This document shows positions 22,298 through 33,452 of a stretch of DNA of 64,000 bases, piece after piece. The translations under genes were made by a program, and so were the position numbers. The stretch spans positions 1-64,000 of the forward strand of contig JAUIRK010000993.1 of NCBI GenBank assembly GCA_030549495.1. The letters are read 5' to 3'. Below the pieces are notes generated by a model. The model had not been told where the DNA came from, did not search any database, and saw only the letters and a program-made list of their open reading frames with translations. The first letter of the stretch is position 1. Each line of letters begins with the position of its first letter. The DNA is from Nectonema munidae. Lineage: Eukaryota; Nematomorpha; Nectonematoida; Nectonematidae.

Positions 22298-22867
22298 TTA
22301 TTTTGTGGCTTCATAAGAATGTCTATTCACTTCTCTATGCATTGTATCTTTCCTTTGGTCGAGGCAAAAATTTTCTATGAAGGTCTTGTACGATTCCACA
22401 AAGCTTTGTATTTCTTTCTTTGTATAAAAATGGCATTCCTTACAAGAACTTTTGTTCTTCCGCATCACCATATTCTTTGTGCTGAAGTAGAGGTTGCTTT
22501 TGGGTTGCGATAGGAGCAACTTGAATAGCGACTTTTCGCGACTTAACAGCAACGCTTTCACGTGAAATAAAAGTAATATGCTTTCGTAGTTGAGCGCAGT
22601 CAAAGACCGGAACACTCTGAATTCCTTTACACCGACGATTTCGTCGATTTGCTTCTGGAATTTAAGAACTTGATCCTTGAAATGGCTCCATTCTTCCTCG
22701 CTTACGCTTAAGTGCACATGCTTCATTAGCTTCATCTTCTTGAAGTTGTCCTTCGAACAAGCTTCTTTCCCTTCTTCGTAGAATTCTTCACATATGCGTA
22801 ACAGCATTCTAATCTTCTCCCAAATTTTTAATTCAAGGCACTTGTCTATCATTTGTATTTTTAACAT
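22298..22867 (-). CDS. terminal exon of an unrecognised host gene
   Basis: This 189-codon frame reads as a helical, charged protein (for example EKIRMLLRICEEFYEEGKEA) with coiled-coil character. A pyrimidine-rich stretch and TTTAG sit directly before the frame at 22868, so this is probably the last exon. Upstream coding-like pieces agree: about 23047-22918 (LVENFILEIERIGKPSKPRK), separated by a possible 50-nt GT-AG intron in phase; 23154-23121; and one ending at 23262. The first two upstream pieces join in phase across a GT-AG intron of 107 nt, but one internal junction could not be resolved. AATAAA on the minus strand lies about 40 bp after the stop. No family is recognised. Confidence 0.5.
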   Translation of the reverse strand: MLKIQMIDKCLELKIWEKIRMLLRICEEFYEEGKEACSKDNFKKMKLMKHVHLSVSEEEWSHFKDQVLKFQKQIDEIVGVKEFRVFRSLTALNYESILLLFHVKALLLSREKSLFKLLLSQPKSNLYFSTKNMVMRKNKSSCKECHFYTKKEIQSFVESYKTFIENFCLDQRKDTMHREVNRHSYEATK

Positions 22868-23329
22868 CTAAATTACAAAAAAATATGCTTATGCTCGTGT
22901 ATGAAGTTCAAATAGACTTTTAATTTAAATGAAAAACCGTTTGTAGATAATTTCGACCTCAATAGACCTAGAAGTTTAAACTTTCTTGGCTTACTAGGTT
23001 TTCCAATCCTCTCAATTTCTAGGATAAAATTTTCAACTAGTTTCTCTTTATTACATGTTTTTGTTAATAGTTATACAAAAACAAGAGAATATTACAAAGA
23101 AAAACTATATGGTCATTTACAGTGGAGTATTCATGGGGTCAATAGCGTCATTTTCTGAAAATGAAATATCTATCTTTTATATTTGTTTGCCTTCCAGTTT
23201 ATTTGAAATAGTTATTTTTGTAAATAAAAATATATTAAAAATTCAATGTAATACGAATTACCTTTTAAAAGTCCAACTTCATTAATAACAACCACGCAAT
23301 TATTATGATTATTTTTAAAACTCGCTTAT

Positions 23330-24262
23330 TTTTAAAGGGGAATCTGATTGAATTTATAATATTGGAAAAATGAAGAATGATTCAAATAAAGAAAGGTTAC
23401 ATTCCAATTTTGTTTGGTTTTTTTTAATTTATATCTATGCTGTAATCAATTAAGTTAGTTGATATTTCCCTGTTCTCTCCTCTCTTTAAACAAGTGCCAT
23501 TAATTATTCTCTTTTTAATCATTTTTCTATTTCACTACATAATATGACTTATTTGAAGTTGGAGTATATACGATCGATTTTGTGCAATTATCATTAAGAG
23601 TTTTTTTTTTTTATGAAAGCGGCTGTTGTCTTGCCTTTTGTTTGATCAAAACTTGTAAAATACAAAATATATACACTTCATTTTTTGATCGATTTGTAAT
23701 TATAATGTTCGTTTTCGCAATATTAAGGTCAATTAGTAAGCAAGGAAAATGCATTGAACGCACAATTAAATTAGCGCTGCAGCCACGTTTTGGTCTCTAA
23801 AATGATTGGTTAAAATGCCTGAATCATATCAAATAAGTAATGAGATTGACAGGCGAAAAATCTTTACAATAAATTAGCATATACGCATATTACACCACAG
23901 TACAGAAAGGTCAGGCCTGTTGCCATGAAAAAATAAATAAAAACTATTTAATAAACTAACTATAGCTGATACCAGACGTTGCTTGTATATATTACATATA
24001 ATTTATGGGAATGGTTAAAAATGATTGAAAATTTTTTATCCAAACAGATCAAAGAGTTTGCGTACCTTTCTATTCCGTGTCAATAAAGACGATTGTATAA
24101 TACAAATATATACGATTACATATGCGCATAATCAACATATTAAAATGTCTTTACTGATTTTATTTCATTGAAAAGGGACACTTTGCGCATCTTTTATCAA
24201 ATGAATCTGATCTAAATGGAGTGCTACTGATAAAATGACCTTTGTGAATATATATTACAACC
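23330..24262. other. AT-rich sequence, 5' flank of the unrecognised gene and old LINE flank
   Basis: No coding frame is convincing. The words GTTGCTTGTATMTATATT and TTTTATCCAWWCAGATCAAAG near 23980-24060 recur near 38525-38650, so a decayed repeat is shared between the two sides of the nested block. The segment directly before 24263 should be the upstream flank of the LINE-B relative split by the hAT element. Confidence 0.35.
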
Positions 24263-24529
24263 CTCTAATACAGGGGTTCTCAACCTTTTCTCCATCATTT
24301 ACCCCCTTAACATTTTGTATTTCTCCATTTACCCCCTACTCCTATCCTATACAAAAAATTCAAAGGCATCAAAAATTATCAGATGAAGAATATCGGAAAA
24401 AACCCTATTATAAAAAATAGTATTATACATTCTTATCACAAAAATAAAGAAAATTAAACCTGTTCTAAATAGAAAATTAAAGTTTATTTGTAAAATCAAA
24501 ATTAATGAAGAGAAACACCAGTAGCAATA

Positions 24530-24791
24530 TCAGTGGGAACACTGCTGATTCATTGAGTCAACCAGTTTGTTTATGCGAGGAGCTGTTTTTGACAGTGCAA
24601 TTCTCATATCATCATCGACTTTAAGGCGATTTCTGGCTTTTGTCTTTATTGCTACCAAACTTGAGAACCCTGGTTCACACAAGTACGTAGTGACAAAAGG
24701 AACAAGCACTTGGAAAGCACGCTGAGTAAGAAGCGGGAATGAATCTGTGAGTTTTACCCAGAAATTGACACCAACTTTTTCAAATTCTTCT
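24530..24791 (-). pseudogene. hAT transposase C-terminal dimerisation region
   Basis: The minus strand reads EEFEKVGVNFWVKLTDSFPL, then VPFVTTYLCEPGFSSLVAIK and KARNRLKVDDDMRIALSK, ending at a stop at 24530. This is the conserved C-terminal block of ZBED5-like hAT transposases (TTYLCExGFSxLxxIKTKxRN). It continues the protein whose first part lies 4 kb away at 28756-30180. The break falls exactly at the TTAA where the large insert begins, between DLQSS and KEEFEKVG. Confidence 0.85.
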
Positions 24792-24889
24792 TTAACCCTA
24801 TTAGTGCTGGGCAAAATTTGTCCGCTCAAGTGCTGGGGGGGGGGGGCGTAAAGTGCCCCCCCTATTTTTCTCAGAGATTAATAAGTTTT

Positions 24890-25740
24890 TATAAATATTT
24901 TTAATGTTACATATATATTTCAACGATGCTGAATTCAGTGGTGATGTCCATTTTTTTTATCAAAATCAATCAAACCTGTCAAAAAATTGATTTATATTTG
25001 ATAGCTCATCTCAAAAAGGAACTTTTTATCTAAATAAGTATATAAAGTTTTTTACACATGTATACCCATTTTCAAGTATGCTGAATTCAGTGGTGATATT
25101 CATTTTTTTATGAAAATCAATCAAACCTGTCAAAAAATTGATCTAAATGTGACAGCTCATCTCAAAAAAAGAATTTTTTATCTAAATAAGTATATAAAGT
25201 TTTTTACACATGTATACCCATTTTCAAGTAAGCTGAATTCAGTGGTGATATTCATTTTTTATGAAAATCAATCAAACCTGTCAAAAAATTGATCTAAATG
25301 TGACAGCTCATCTCAAAAAGGAACTTTTTATCTAAATAAGTATATAAAGTTTTTTACACATGTATACCCATTTTCAAATATGCTGAATTCAGTGGTGATA
25401 TTCATTTTTTATGAAAATCATTCAAACCTGTCAAAAAAGTGATTTACATATGACAACTCATCTCAAAAAAGAAGCTTTTTATCTAAATAATTATATAATG
25501 TTTTTTACACACATATACCCATTTTCAAGTAGGCTGTGTTTACTGGTTAATTCCTTTTTTTTATAAAAAATTAGTCAAACCTGACAAAATAATTTAAATA
25601 TGACAGCCCATGTCAAAATTAAAATTTTGATTCTTTTAAAGTTATACATTTCAAGTATGCAGAATTTAATGGTGATGTTCATTTTTTATGAAATCAATAA
25701 AACCTGTCAAAAAATCGATTAAACCTGTAAATCAATGCCA
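24890..25740. repeat. satellite array A, about 151-bp monomer
   Basis: The motif CTGAATTCAGTGGTGAT recurs at 24929, 25081, 25233 and 25383 and, diverged, at 25534 and about 25670, so the spacing is 150-152 bp until the last unit. Each monomer contains AATCAATCAAACCTGTCAAA and CACATGTATACCCATTTTCA. Neighbouring copies in the middle are nearly identical and the outer ones are diverged, the usual pattern for unequal exchange. Confidence 0.85.
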
Positions 25741-26780
25741 AGTATATAAACATAAAAATAACTTCTACTTGCAGTATTTCTCTGGTAATTATTTTCTTAA
25801 TTTATTTAATAAACCAACTTTAGGTGTTTAATTCACTCAAAATATTTCATTCTACAGTAACTTATGTAACTCGATAGGACCTCCATCTTTTTGGCTACAA
25901 ATTCGTTATCGGCTCGTAGTCTCTACGTCATATTATAATTTACAGTATGTAATTTTGGTATTCATTCTATGATGATCCTTTTTTGGTAGCTCTTTTTTCA
26001 TTAAAAATTTATATTCTTCAATGTGTGTTCGAAAATTTTTTTATAAGGATAAAATTACTTTTTTCCTCTCTCAAAGCATTCTGATTAAAGAATCTTCTTG
26101 GTGATCCTAGACTTTTTTATCAGTATCGTGTATTTTATTATCAAGCCTGAATATTTGTTAACAAATCTTATTTCAAAGGATTTTTTTCTGATGAATCATT
26201 CGTGATGTTGATTGTTCAATTACAAAAAGTTGTCAACGTTCTTCATCTAAAAAATTATCTCTTTGACACAAAAGGAAAAAGATGGATAAATTCAATTTAA
26301 ATTAAAAATATCTTGATAGTGATTAAATTCTCACATATTGGTACCTGTGCCATTTTTGATAAATCTGACCTATTCTAAATTTTCAGATTCCCTACGCATC
26401 TTAGATAAATGTTAACTGTAATCCTAGATGATAGATTTAAATATTTTTCATTTGTAAAAGAGAAACCTTTTTTTCACAGTCAAAATCTTTTTTGAAGCAT
26501 CTAATATTATATAATTAAACCACTTCCTAGTTCATTAGAACATTGTAGATCTTCCATTTAGTCAAGATACATATTTTTTTTAATTATTTGTTTTGATCAC
26601 ATGTTCTCTTTCAATTAGTTTTCAACTTGGTTCCTTCTCTCATACAAATTTTCAAAAGATTTTATAATACGTTTTATTTTTTTTAATAAATATTTCATAC
26701 CTAAGATGATTGTAGAAAGTATTATAAGCCAAAATATACAAAAAAAAGTATATTTTTACTATATACCTAATATGCAGCCA
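25741..26780. other. unique AT-rich segment between the two satellite arrays
   Basis: About 1 kb inside the TTAA-flanked insert shows no repeat units of either array and no coding frame. It may be the original non-repetitive core of the insert. Confidence 0.35.
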
Positions 26781-26789
26781 TTTTTTGGA

Positions 26790-28400
26790 AATTTTTTTAT
26801 AGAACTGTTTTTCAGACATACATTACTAATTCAATTGCCACTTCGAGATATTTTTTAACCGTATTATCCAAAATCCAGTACAGAAATAAAATAAGCATAG
26901 TCGATTTGGTATAAAACAGATATTTTATTTTTTCGAAAATATTTTTGAAAACAGTATCTAGAAGTAAACCGCAAATCTTATTCAAGCTTTCAGATATTTT
27001 AAAACCATAAATGCCAAACCTGAGTCCAAAAATGAAAGCAGCATCTTCAATTTGGCATAAAAACACATATATTTTATTTAAATTTCAAAAATATTTCTGC
27101 AGACATTAGACGTAAATCGAAAATTTATTGACACTTTCAGACATTTAAAACCTCTAAATGCAAAAAATGATTTCAGAAATAAAAATTATCATGGTCGAAT
27201 TGGTATAAAAACATATATTTCATGTAAAATTAGTGAGAATATTTTGGGATATAGTTTTCAAACATAAACCGCAAATTTGATTGACACTAGCAGTAAAACC
27301 TCTAAATGCGAAAACTGTGTTCAGAAATGAAATCATCATGATATATTTGCTATAAAAACAAATTTTAGAACTAAACGCAAATTTAATTGATACTTATATG
27401 TATTTTCAAATTCAAACTGCAAAAATGTCCATAAATGAAACTAGCATGGTTGATTTGGTATAAAAACATATATTTAATTGTAAAATATGAATGAATGTTT
27501 TTGGAAACAATTTTTAGAAGTAAACCGCAAATTTGATTAACACTTATAGGTATTTTCACATCCTAAACGTAAAAAATGAGTCCAGAAATGAAACCAGCAT
27601 GATTGATTTGGTATTAAAACATATTTCAAGAAAATATTTTTGGAGACAATTTTCAGAAGTAAACCGCAAATTTGATTAATACTTATAGGTATTTCCAAAT
27701 CCTAAATGTAAAAAATGAGTTCAAAAATGAAAACAGCATGATCGATTTGGTATAAAAACAAATATTTCATGTAAAATTTATAGAATATTTTTGGAGATAG
27801 CTTTTAGAAGTAAACCGCAAATTTTGACTGATATTTTAAAACCTCTAAATGTGAAAAATGAGTTCAGAAATGAAAACAGCATGGTTGATTTGGTATAAAA
27901 CATATATTTCATTGTAAAATTTGAATGAATGTATTTGGAGACAATTTTTAGAAGTAAACCCCAAATTTAATTAACACTTATAGGTATTTTCAGATCCTAA
28001 ACGTAAAAAATGAGTCCAGAAATGAAACCAGCATATCCGATTTAGTATAACACATATGTTTTTATGTAAAATGTGAAGGAATGTTTTTGGAGACAATTTT
28101 CAGAAGTAAACCGCAAATTTGATTAACACTTATAGGTATTTTCAAATCCTAAATGTAAAGTCCAGAAATGAAAACAACATGATCGATTTGGTATAAAACA
28201 TATATTTTATGTAAAATGTGAAGGAATGTTTTTAGAGACAATTTTCAGAAGTAAACCGCAAATTTGATTAACACATATAGGTATTTTCATATCCTAAATG
28301 TAAAAAATGAGTTCAGAAATGAAAACAGCATGACCGATTTAGTATAAAAACATATATTTTATGTAAAATTTGAAAGCATATTTTATTAGATATATTTTTG
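26790..28400. repeat. satellite array B, about 148-bp monomer
   Basis: Forms of CGATTTGGTATAAAA recur near 26901, 27047, 27195, 27340, 27449, 27602, 27742, 27886, 28037, 28182 and 28333, mostly 140-153 bp apart with one short unit of about 110 bp. Other shared words are AGAAGTAAACCGCAAATTTG and CACTTATAGGTATTTTCA. About 11 copies are present; the left ones are more diverged. It is unrelated in sequence to array A despite similar unit length. Confidence 0.85.
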
Positions 28401-28755
28401 ATCAATCAAAATTTTGATTGACATTTTCTAAAAAGTAGCCATGATTATTGAAAAAATTAAATATATAAAGTGTTATGCGTTCTAAACTGTATATAATTAT
28501 AAATTTTCAGGGTATTATATAATATAGATCCTAAGTTATAAGGTTAAGTAGAGATAATGTCAAAATTTTGCTGAAAAATAAAAAAATTTTATTTTGATTG
28601 ACAGTTTTGGACATGAAGGGGTCATTCAACTACCATGAAAATGGTTTCAAAAGATGCAGCTAGCGATTTTAGGAAAAGTCACAAAATTTGAAGGGATATG
28701 GTGTAGCCAATTTTCTACAATTAATTTTTTAGCCAAGGGGGGGCGTTTTACTCCC

Positions 28756-30180
28756 AGAAGATTGAAGATCAACCAGTTCATCGTTTACCGGGCTATTATC
28801 TTTTATTTCTGATAATTCAATAGCAAAAGGTCTTATTATCATCCATTTCTTTGTTAGGATCATGTCTTTTGAAAAGTAGCCAGAGTGAAGTGATTCTTCA
28901 AGATATTCAAATGGTCTGAGATATCTTTATTTATCCCAGATAACACTCCATAATTTTCACTAATGATTTCATCCAAATTTGCAAAATTGCTTTCGTGAAC
29001 TCTCCGTGCCCATAAGTCTAGCTTTGTGCCGTTATATTTTCACTTGCTTCAATAATGGTTACTGATGTTCCTTGGAGTTGTTTGTTAACTTGGTTAAGAT
29101 GAAAAATATGTCTGTCAGGTATCCCAAACAAGTGATGAACTTGGTATCAGCAAAATTTTCACACAGCTTTGAATTTCGCTCACGGAGAAATATTTTCACC
29201 TCATTACAGAGCTCAAACACACGATTTAAAATTAGTCCACGTGAGAGCCACCTCACTTCAGTATGCAGTAAAAGAATGTAATGCTCAGGGCCCATTTCAT
29301 CACAAAAGGCTTTGAACAAACGGTGATTCAATGCTCGGGATCGAATGAAATTAACATCCTCAGCAACTTTCTGTAAAACAATTTTCAGATTTTCAGGAAG
29401 AGTTTTTGCAGCTAATTCATGTCTGTGAAGAAAGCAATGTGTTTTTATCACATGGAGTGCCTTTTGTCTTACAAGTGCAGCAAAGCCTTATTTCACTCCC
29501 ATCATAGCTGGAGCTCCGTCAGTACAGATTGAGCCAACAATATCCCAGGTGAGATTGTGCTTGTAAAAGAAGTCTTATATTATCTTCAATATATCAGTAG
29601 CTTTTATGGTTTGCTGGAGAGGTTCACAAAAAAAATCATTTTTAGCTCTTTTCCACACACATAACGAACAAAAACAAGAAGTTGTGAAAAATTGGCTAAA
29701 TCACAAGTTTCATCAAGTTGCAAAGATATTTTTGCTGGGCTAAATTTGATCTGTTCAACAACTTGTTGACAAATATCTTCAGACATTTCACTAATACGCC
29801 GATGAATTGTGTCATTAGAAAGGGGAATGGCTTGAATCATCTGCTTTTCTGGGACAAGGTTTAATAAGCTTCTCGGCAATATCATGAGATTTCTTTGCTT
29901 TTGCTATTCGCAGCGCTACATTATAGGAGGCTGCAAGCATTTGCTTCTTCTCCAATACAAAGCCAAGTTTGGGCAGTGTTCCTGCAGCCCTAAACCTAGC
30001 TCTTTTTTCCTTCAAATGGAGCAAGGCCATCGGATGCATGGACAAAATGTGAAGTTTCCAGACGCTGCTTCAGTATTGAAGGTTTCAGCGACCCATTTCC
30101 AAGAATTTTGAAGCACAGCAGACACTGAGGTTTCTCCACACCATCCACAACAACAAAGTCAAAAAGCCATATTGTACATA
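28756..30180 (-). pseudogene. hAT transposase, N-terminal and central part (ZBED5/SCAND3-like)
   Basis: The order on the minus strand is: a BED-type zinc finger (PQCLLCFKILGNGSLKPS, then RLETSH), the block EKKQMLAASYNVALRIAKAKK, the region with the first catalytic Asp (FSPAKISLQLDETCDL), CTDGAPAMMG with the second, and HTEVRWLSRG with the long helical insert. This order and wording match the ZBED5/SCAND3-like hAT group. In the BED finger the first histidine expected in KRHLETKH is replaced (KQRLETSH). Breaks include a frame change in a T run near 29632, in-frame stops (TAA near 29570 and at 29488-29490), and a frame change near 29059. The reading stops at the 3.96-kb insert. It is dead. Confidence 0.85.
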
Positions 30181-30189
30181 TGAATCCAG

Positions 30190-30340
30190 GTATGTAATGG
30201 TAATGGTACCGTTGGATGTTTTCATCGAAAAGGCATAATTGCGCCGCTTGTATCGAACTATGAGGAAAGCAAGCTTGATGTAGGATCGAACCCAAGACCT
30301 TGAGTTATCGAATCCAGCATCTAACCAACCATACTCACGC
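30190..30340 (-). mobile_element. tRNA-derived SINE, family A
   Basis: Read on the minus strand from 30340, the head GCGTGAGTATGGTTGGTTAG contains a box A-like sequence and is followed by GGTTCGATCC, a box B. The same sequence occurs on the plus strand at 54075-54220 with about 90% identity by eye. The tail ends in ATTACC-type repeats. It lies just upstream of the hAT transposase coding region, and an apparent 99-codon frame there starts inside the SINE. Confidence 0.8.
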
Positions 30341-30345
30341 CCTAT

Positions 30346-30918
30346 GTACGTTTCTTAGACACCAATATAATTACTAATAAAAGATAATCTTATGTACAAA
30401 ACAATAAAAAATATTTTTTAGGTTCCTTTTTTCATTAATTCAATTATTTGATTTTTATTATATCTTGTTAGTTAAAGTTTTAAGCTAAGATAATAGGAAA
30501 ATTCGATTCCAAAGTAAACAAAAAGTTGAAAATAATTTTAGTACTTTCTTTTAAAGCTAATACTAAACTGAAGAAGATAAGAAAAGACTATCAAATTATT
30601 TTCTACAAACTATTAGCTCCAAAAAAACTACTAAAATTATTTTGTATTTTTTTAGTTTTAAGTAAAAGTATGCAGAAAGAAAAATACCTATTACTGTTAG
30701 TATAGTAATATCTTTTTTCTTCTTTTTCGTCTGCTTCAAGTAAAATATTTCTTTTAATTTTATTTTTAAAATAAATTCAACATTAATAATATTCTTTTAT
30801 AGATAAATTTAATTTTAATTTTTAACATCATTTTTACATATTGATCCGAAATTAAAATGCTTGGAATTGATGCGAATTGGAAAAAAAATTTCTTTCGTTT
30901 TTATGTATAAGAAAATTA
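30346..30918. other. AT-rich 5' part of the hAT element
   Basis: This region of about 570 bp between the SINE and the Tigger element has no coding frame. It is probably the noncoding right arm of the hAT transposon. Several ATTTTATTTTTAAA-like words are present but there is no tandem structure. Confidence 0.4.
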
Positions 30919-30920
30919 TA

Positions 30921-33452
30921 CAGTGGAGCCTGCTTATTGTCATACCCTCCGTGTATGAATAAATTATGACATAATCCGGGATATTCTAATATCCGGGCTT
31001 AGCTATTTTCATGATTATGGTGGTTATAACGATTTAACTGTGCGTGGTTATACATGTAGGGGCCTACACTGATAAGTGGCAACACGATGGTTATCAATTA
31101 AAACAAGTATTTATTACATTTTTCAGACATTATTATCACAATATACAAATAAAAGAATAAAAAATTTATCACTTTTTTCATTATTAAAATGTACAAATAA
31201 AAAATATATACACACGCATTGACAAGTAGGCCTAAACAATCCATCAGGTAAGTTTTTTTTTCATTTGAAGCTGTGGATCTGCGAATTGTCTATTTAGATT
31301 TTAAAAAAGTCTGTTATGCAGGTCTGTTTGGCAGATGTTGCAACCCCCATTTGCAGCTCACTTTCCAGAGTGTAGAAGGTGGTGAGATTGTGGCCGATGG
31401 CTTCCAGATAGGCACGCACAGATGACAGGCCGTCGAGGGCAACATGGGCCTTTGGTGGTGGAGGCAGTTCAGCTGACTCATCGTCACTGTCAACAGTGGG
31501 GCAGAGATCTGGCTGGCGTACTGTGTCACAGATGTCGTCATCTGTCAAGACCCCATGGCACTCAGTCTGGGAATCCACGTCCACGTAGGCCTGGAACTCT
31601 TCTGTTGTCATCCCATCTGGTGCCTGGACCTGGTGGTCTGCAGTGGGAGCATCTGGAGCAGAGGGGATGCGGAAGCCGGCATGGGCAAAGCAGTTTGCCA
31701 CACTTCACTGTTTTACATCCTGTCATGCCACTTTCAACATGTGCATAGCATCCAGGACTGTAAACTTGCGGGCGAAGGTGCTGGCAGAGAACTCAGCTTC
31801 ACCTGCGTCGATGTATGCAACAATCTTCTGGACCACCTTCTTCCTGTAGAGTGCCTTCAGGTTTCGGATGATCCCCATGTCACATGGCTGCATGATGGAG
31901 GTCGTATTGGGCGGCAGGAAGAAGAGGCGAATGTGGGGAAGGTCATCTGCTGCATCCTTGGGGTGAGCCGAGCAGTTGTCGAGGACAAGGGCAATGTGCC
32001 GCCCCTGCCTGGCCATGTCACCTTCAAAGTCTCTTAGCCAGTCTCGAAACAGGTTGCCAGTCATCCATGCGCTTTTATTGTTCATGTATGGGATTGGAAG
32101 CTGGGGGACTCCTCTAAAGCACCTGGGCTTGGCACTTTTGCCAACCACCAGTAGAGGACGCTTGTCACTGCCGTCCATGTTGGCAGTGACGAGGGCGGTG
32201 AGACGCTCCTTGACCTTCTTGCTGCCGCTCAGCTTCTGTGCTGCATCTGCCAAGGTGCCGTCAGGTAGGGCACGGAAGTAGATTCCCGTCTCATCTGCGT
32301 TGTAGACGTCACAGGGTTCATACTTCTCAAGCAGCTCGGGCAGCACAGTTGAAAGCCATGTGTCTGCAGCTGGGATGTCAGCATCACTTTTCTCCCCATG
32401 TGCCTTTTTATATTTGATCGAGAAACGGTCCTTCCAACGGCAGATCCCGCCATTAGTTGCCTTGAAATCGTCCTTTCCTAGGTTGACAGCGAGCTGGTTG
32501 GCCTTCTCCTCCAGGACTGCAGTGGTGATGGGACAGCCATGGGTACGGGCATCCACGAACCAGGTGTAAAGGGCCGTCTCGACGTCAGCTACCTTGCCAG
32601 TCCGCATGCGCATGCGGTTGCCGTTCTTGTTCTGCTCAGCATCTTGCAGGATTTGGGACTTCTTGCTGAGAATTTTTGAAATGGTGGACTGTGAAACACC
32701 ATACGTTTTGGACAATTGAGTTTGTGATTGGCTAGATGACCACTTTATGATCTCCAGCTTCTGGGCAAGGGACAAGTCATTTCGCTTACGTTTAGCACTC
32801 ATGATTAAAAACTGAAGAACTGAAGAATAGCTTAGCACAGTGTCCGTAACAATAGAACAGATCGGCAAATGTTGTTTTGATTGGGAAGTTTATTTAAGAT
32901 CAAAAGGATGCATCCTTTCAAGACCTGTGTGTGCAGCTGTGTGTGTGTGTGCAGTGTGTGTGTTGCTATGCGTGCGTGGATGCATGTGCGAAGCTTCGTG
33001 ATCACAATGTTGCTTTCGTGATCACATGTGATTTATCGACGCATTAACCTGTCAGATGTCTCACCAAATGGTTAAAGCCAAATGATTTTTAACGGGAAAG
33101 TGCGACCATGCGCGAACACTCATCATGGTGATGCTTATCGATAACATCGTCATGATCATGGTTAATTAAGGGATTAGACTTTGATGTAACTTATTGGTGC
33201 ATTACTGTTGGTTTAGTGATAAGATAGGAGTTCAAGTTGATGAAAAAATGCATGTATCGGCGCGATAATCCTGCAAAATGTTATTCTAAAAATTAATTTT
33301 GGCTAATTTTCTATGACAATAAACGGGAATATCTATGACATTAAACGAGCAAATTTCTATGTTTTGTATAGGAAATGGTTTGGGATTTCAATATTTTATG
33401 ACAATAAATGGGATATTCTATAAAACGGTATGATATTAAGTGGGCACTACTG
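30921..33452 (-). mobile_element. Tigger/pogo element (Tc1/mariner superfamily), GC-rich
   Basis: The left end CAGTGGAGCCTGCTTATT is matched in reverse at the right end by CAGTAGTGCCCACTTAAT, and both are flanked by TA, the Tc1/mariner target duplication. The inner part of the right arm repeats TATGACAWTAAACGGG-like words several times, as subterminal repeats. The transposase reads on the minus strand. Its coding part is near 50% G+C by eye whereas the surrounding hAT is about 30%. It inserted into the right arm of the hAT element, so it is younger. A TG dinucleotide run lies at about 32930-32970. Confidence 0.88.
31294..32802 (-). pseudogene. Tigger/jerky-type transposase with two in-frame TGA codons
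   Basis: Start ATG at 32802 (MSAKRKRNDLSLAQKLEI). An N-terminal CENP-B/Psq-type helix-turn-helix (LSKTYGVSQSTISKILSKK) is followed by a second CENP-B-type helix-turn-helix (ALYTWFVDARTHGCPIT). The DDE catalytic core follows: VYNADETGIYF (first D), LVLDNCSAHP (second D), and FLPPNTTSIMQPCDMGII (third D). The frame continues to 31294, about 502 codons from 32802, broken by two TGAs near 31725 and 31710. Both sit where related proteins have Trp (in the AW..V and following block), so both look like TGG-to-TGA changes. The C-terminus ends in TCITDFFKI. Otherwise it is complete and in frame. Confidence 0.88.

Larger units (their letters stand above)
24796..28755. mobile_element. TTAA-flanked 3.96-kb insert, probable piggyBac-type non-autonomous element bearing satellites
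   Basis: The left boundary is TTAA (24792-24795) followed by CCCTATTAGTGCTGGGC, then a long G run and GCGTAAAGTGCCCCCCC. The right boundary, read in reverse, starts GGGAGTAAAACGCCCCCCC. The inner parts of the two ends match (GGGMGTAAARYGCCCCCCCT). The outermost 45 bp or so of the right end appears to be lost. TTAA next to CCC is the piggyBac pattern. No transposase is inside; the interior is mostly two tandem-repeat arrays. The insert splits the hAT transposase gene. Confidence 0.6.

Noticed and set aside
29884-30111. Plus-strand frame across the hAT transposase.
   Set aside because: It is the antisense shadow of the BED-finger region and has no protein-like pattern.
29996-30295. Unusual N-terminus of a hAT protein (MGSILHQACFPHSS...).
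   Set aside because: The first 40 or so residues are translation of an inserted SINE, not hAT coding sequence.
31700-31750. In-frame TGA codons in both the Tigger and the right-hand piggyBac transposases might mean TGA is read as an amino acid.
   Set aside because: LINE-A carries TAG and TAA stops, the hAT carries TAA stops, and LINE-A ORF1 ends properly with TGA. Random decay explains the data and the TGAs at Trp sites are single-base changes.
31422-32037. Plus-strand frames of 101-160 codons opposite the Tigger transposase.
   Set aside because: The GC-rich antisense of a true gene easily gives long open frames; no domain is present.
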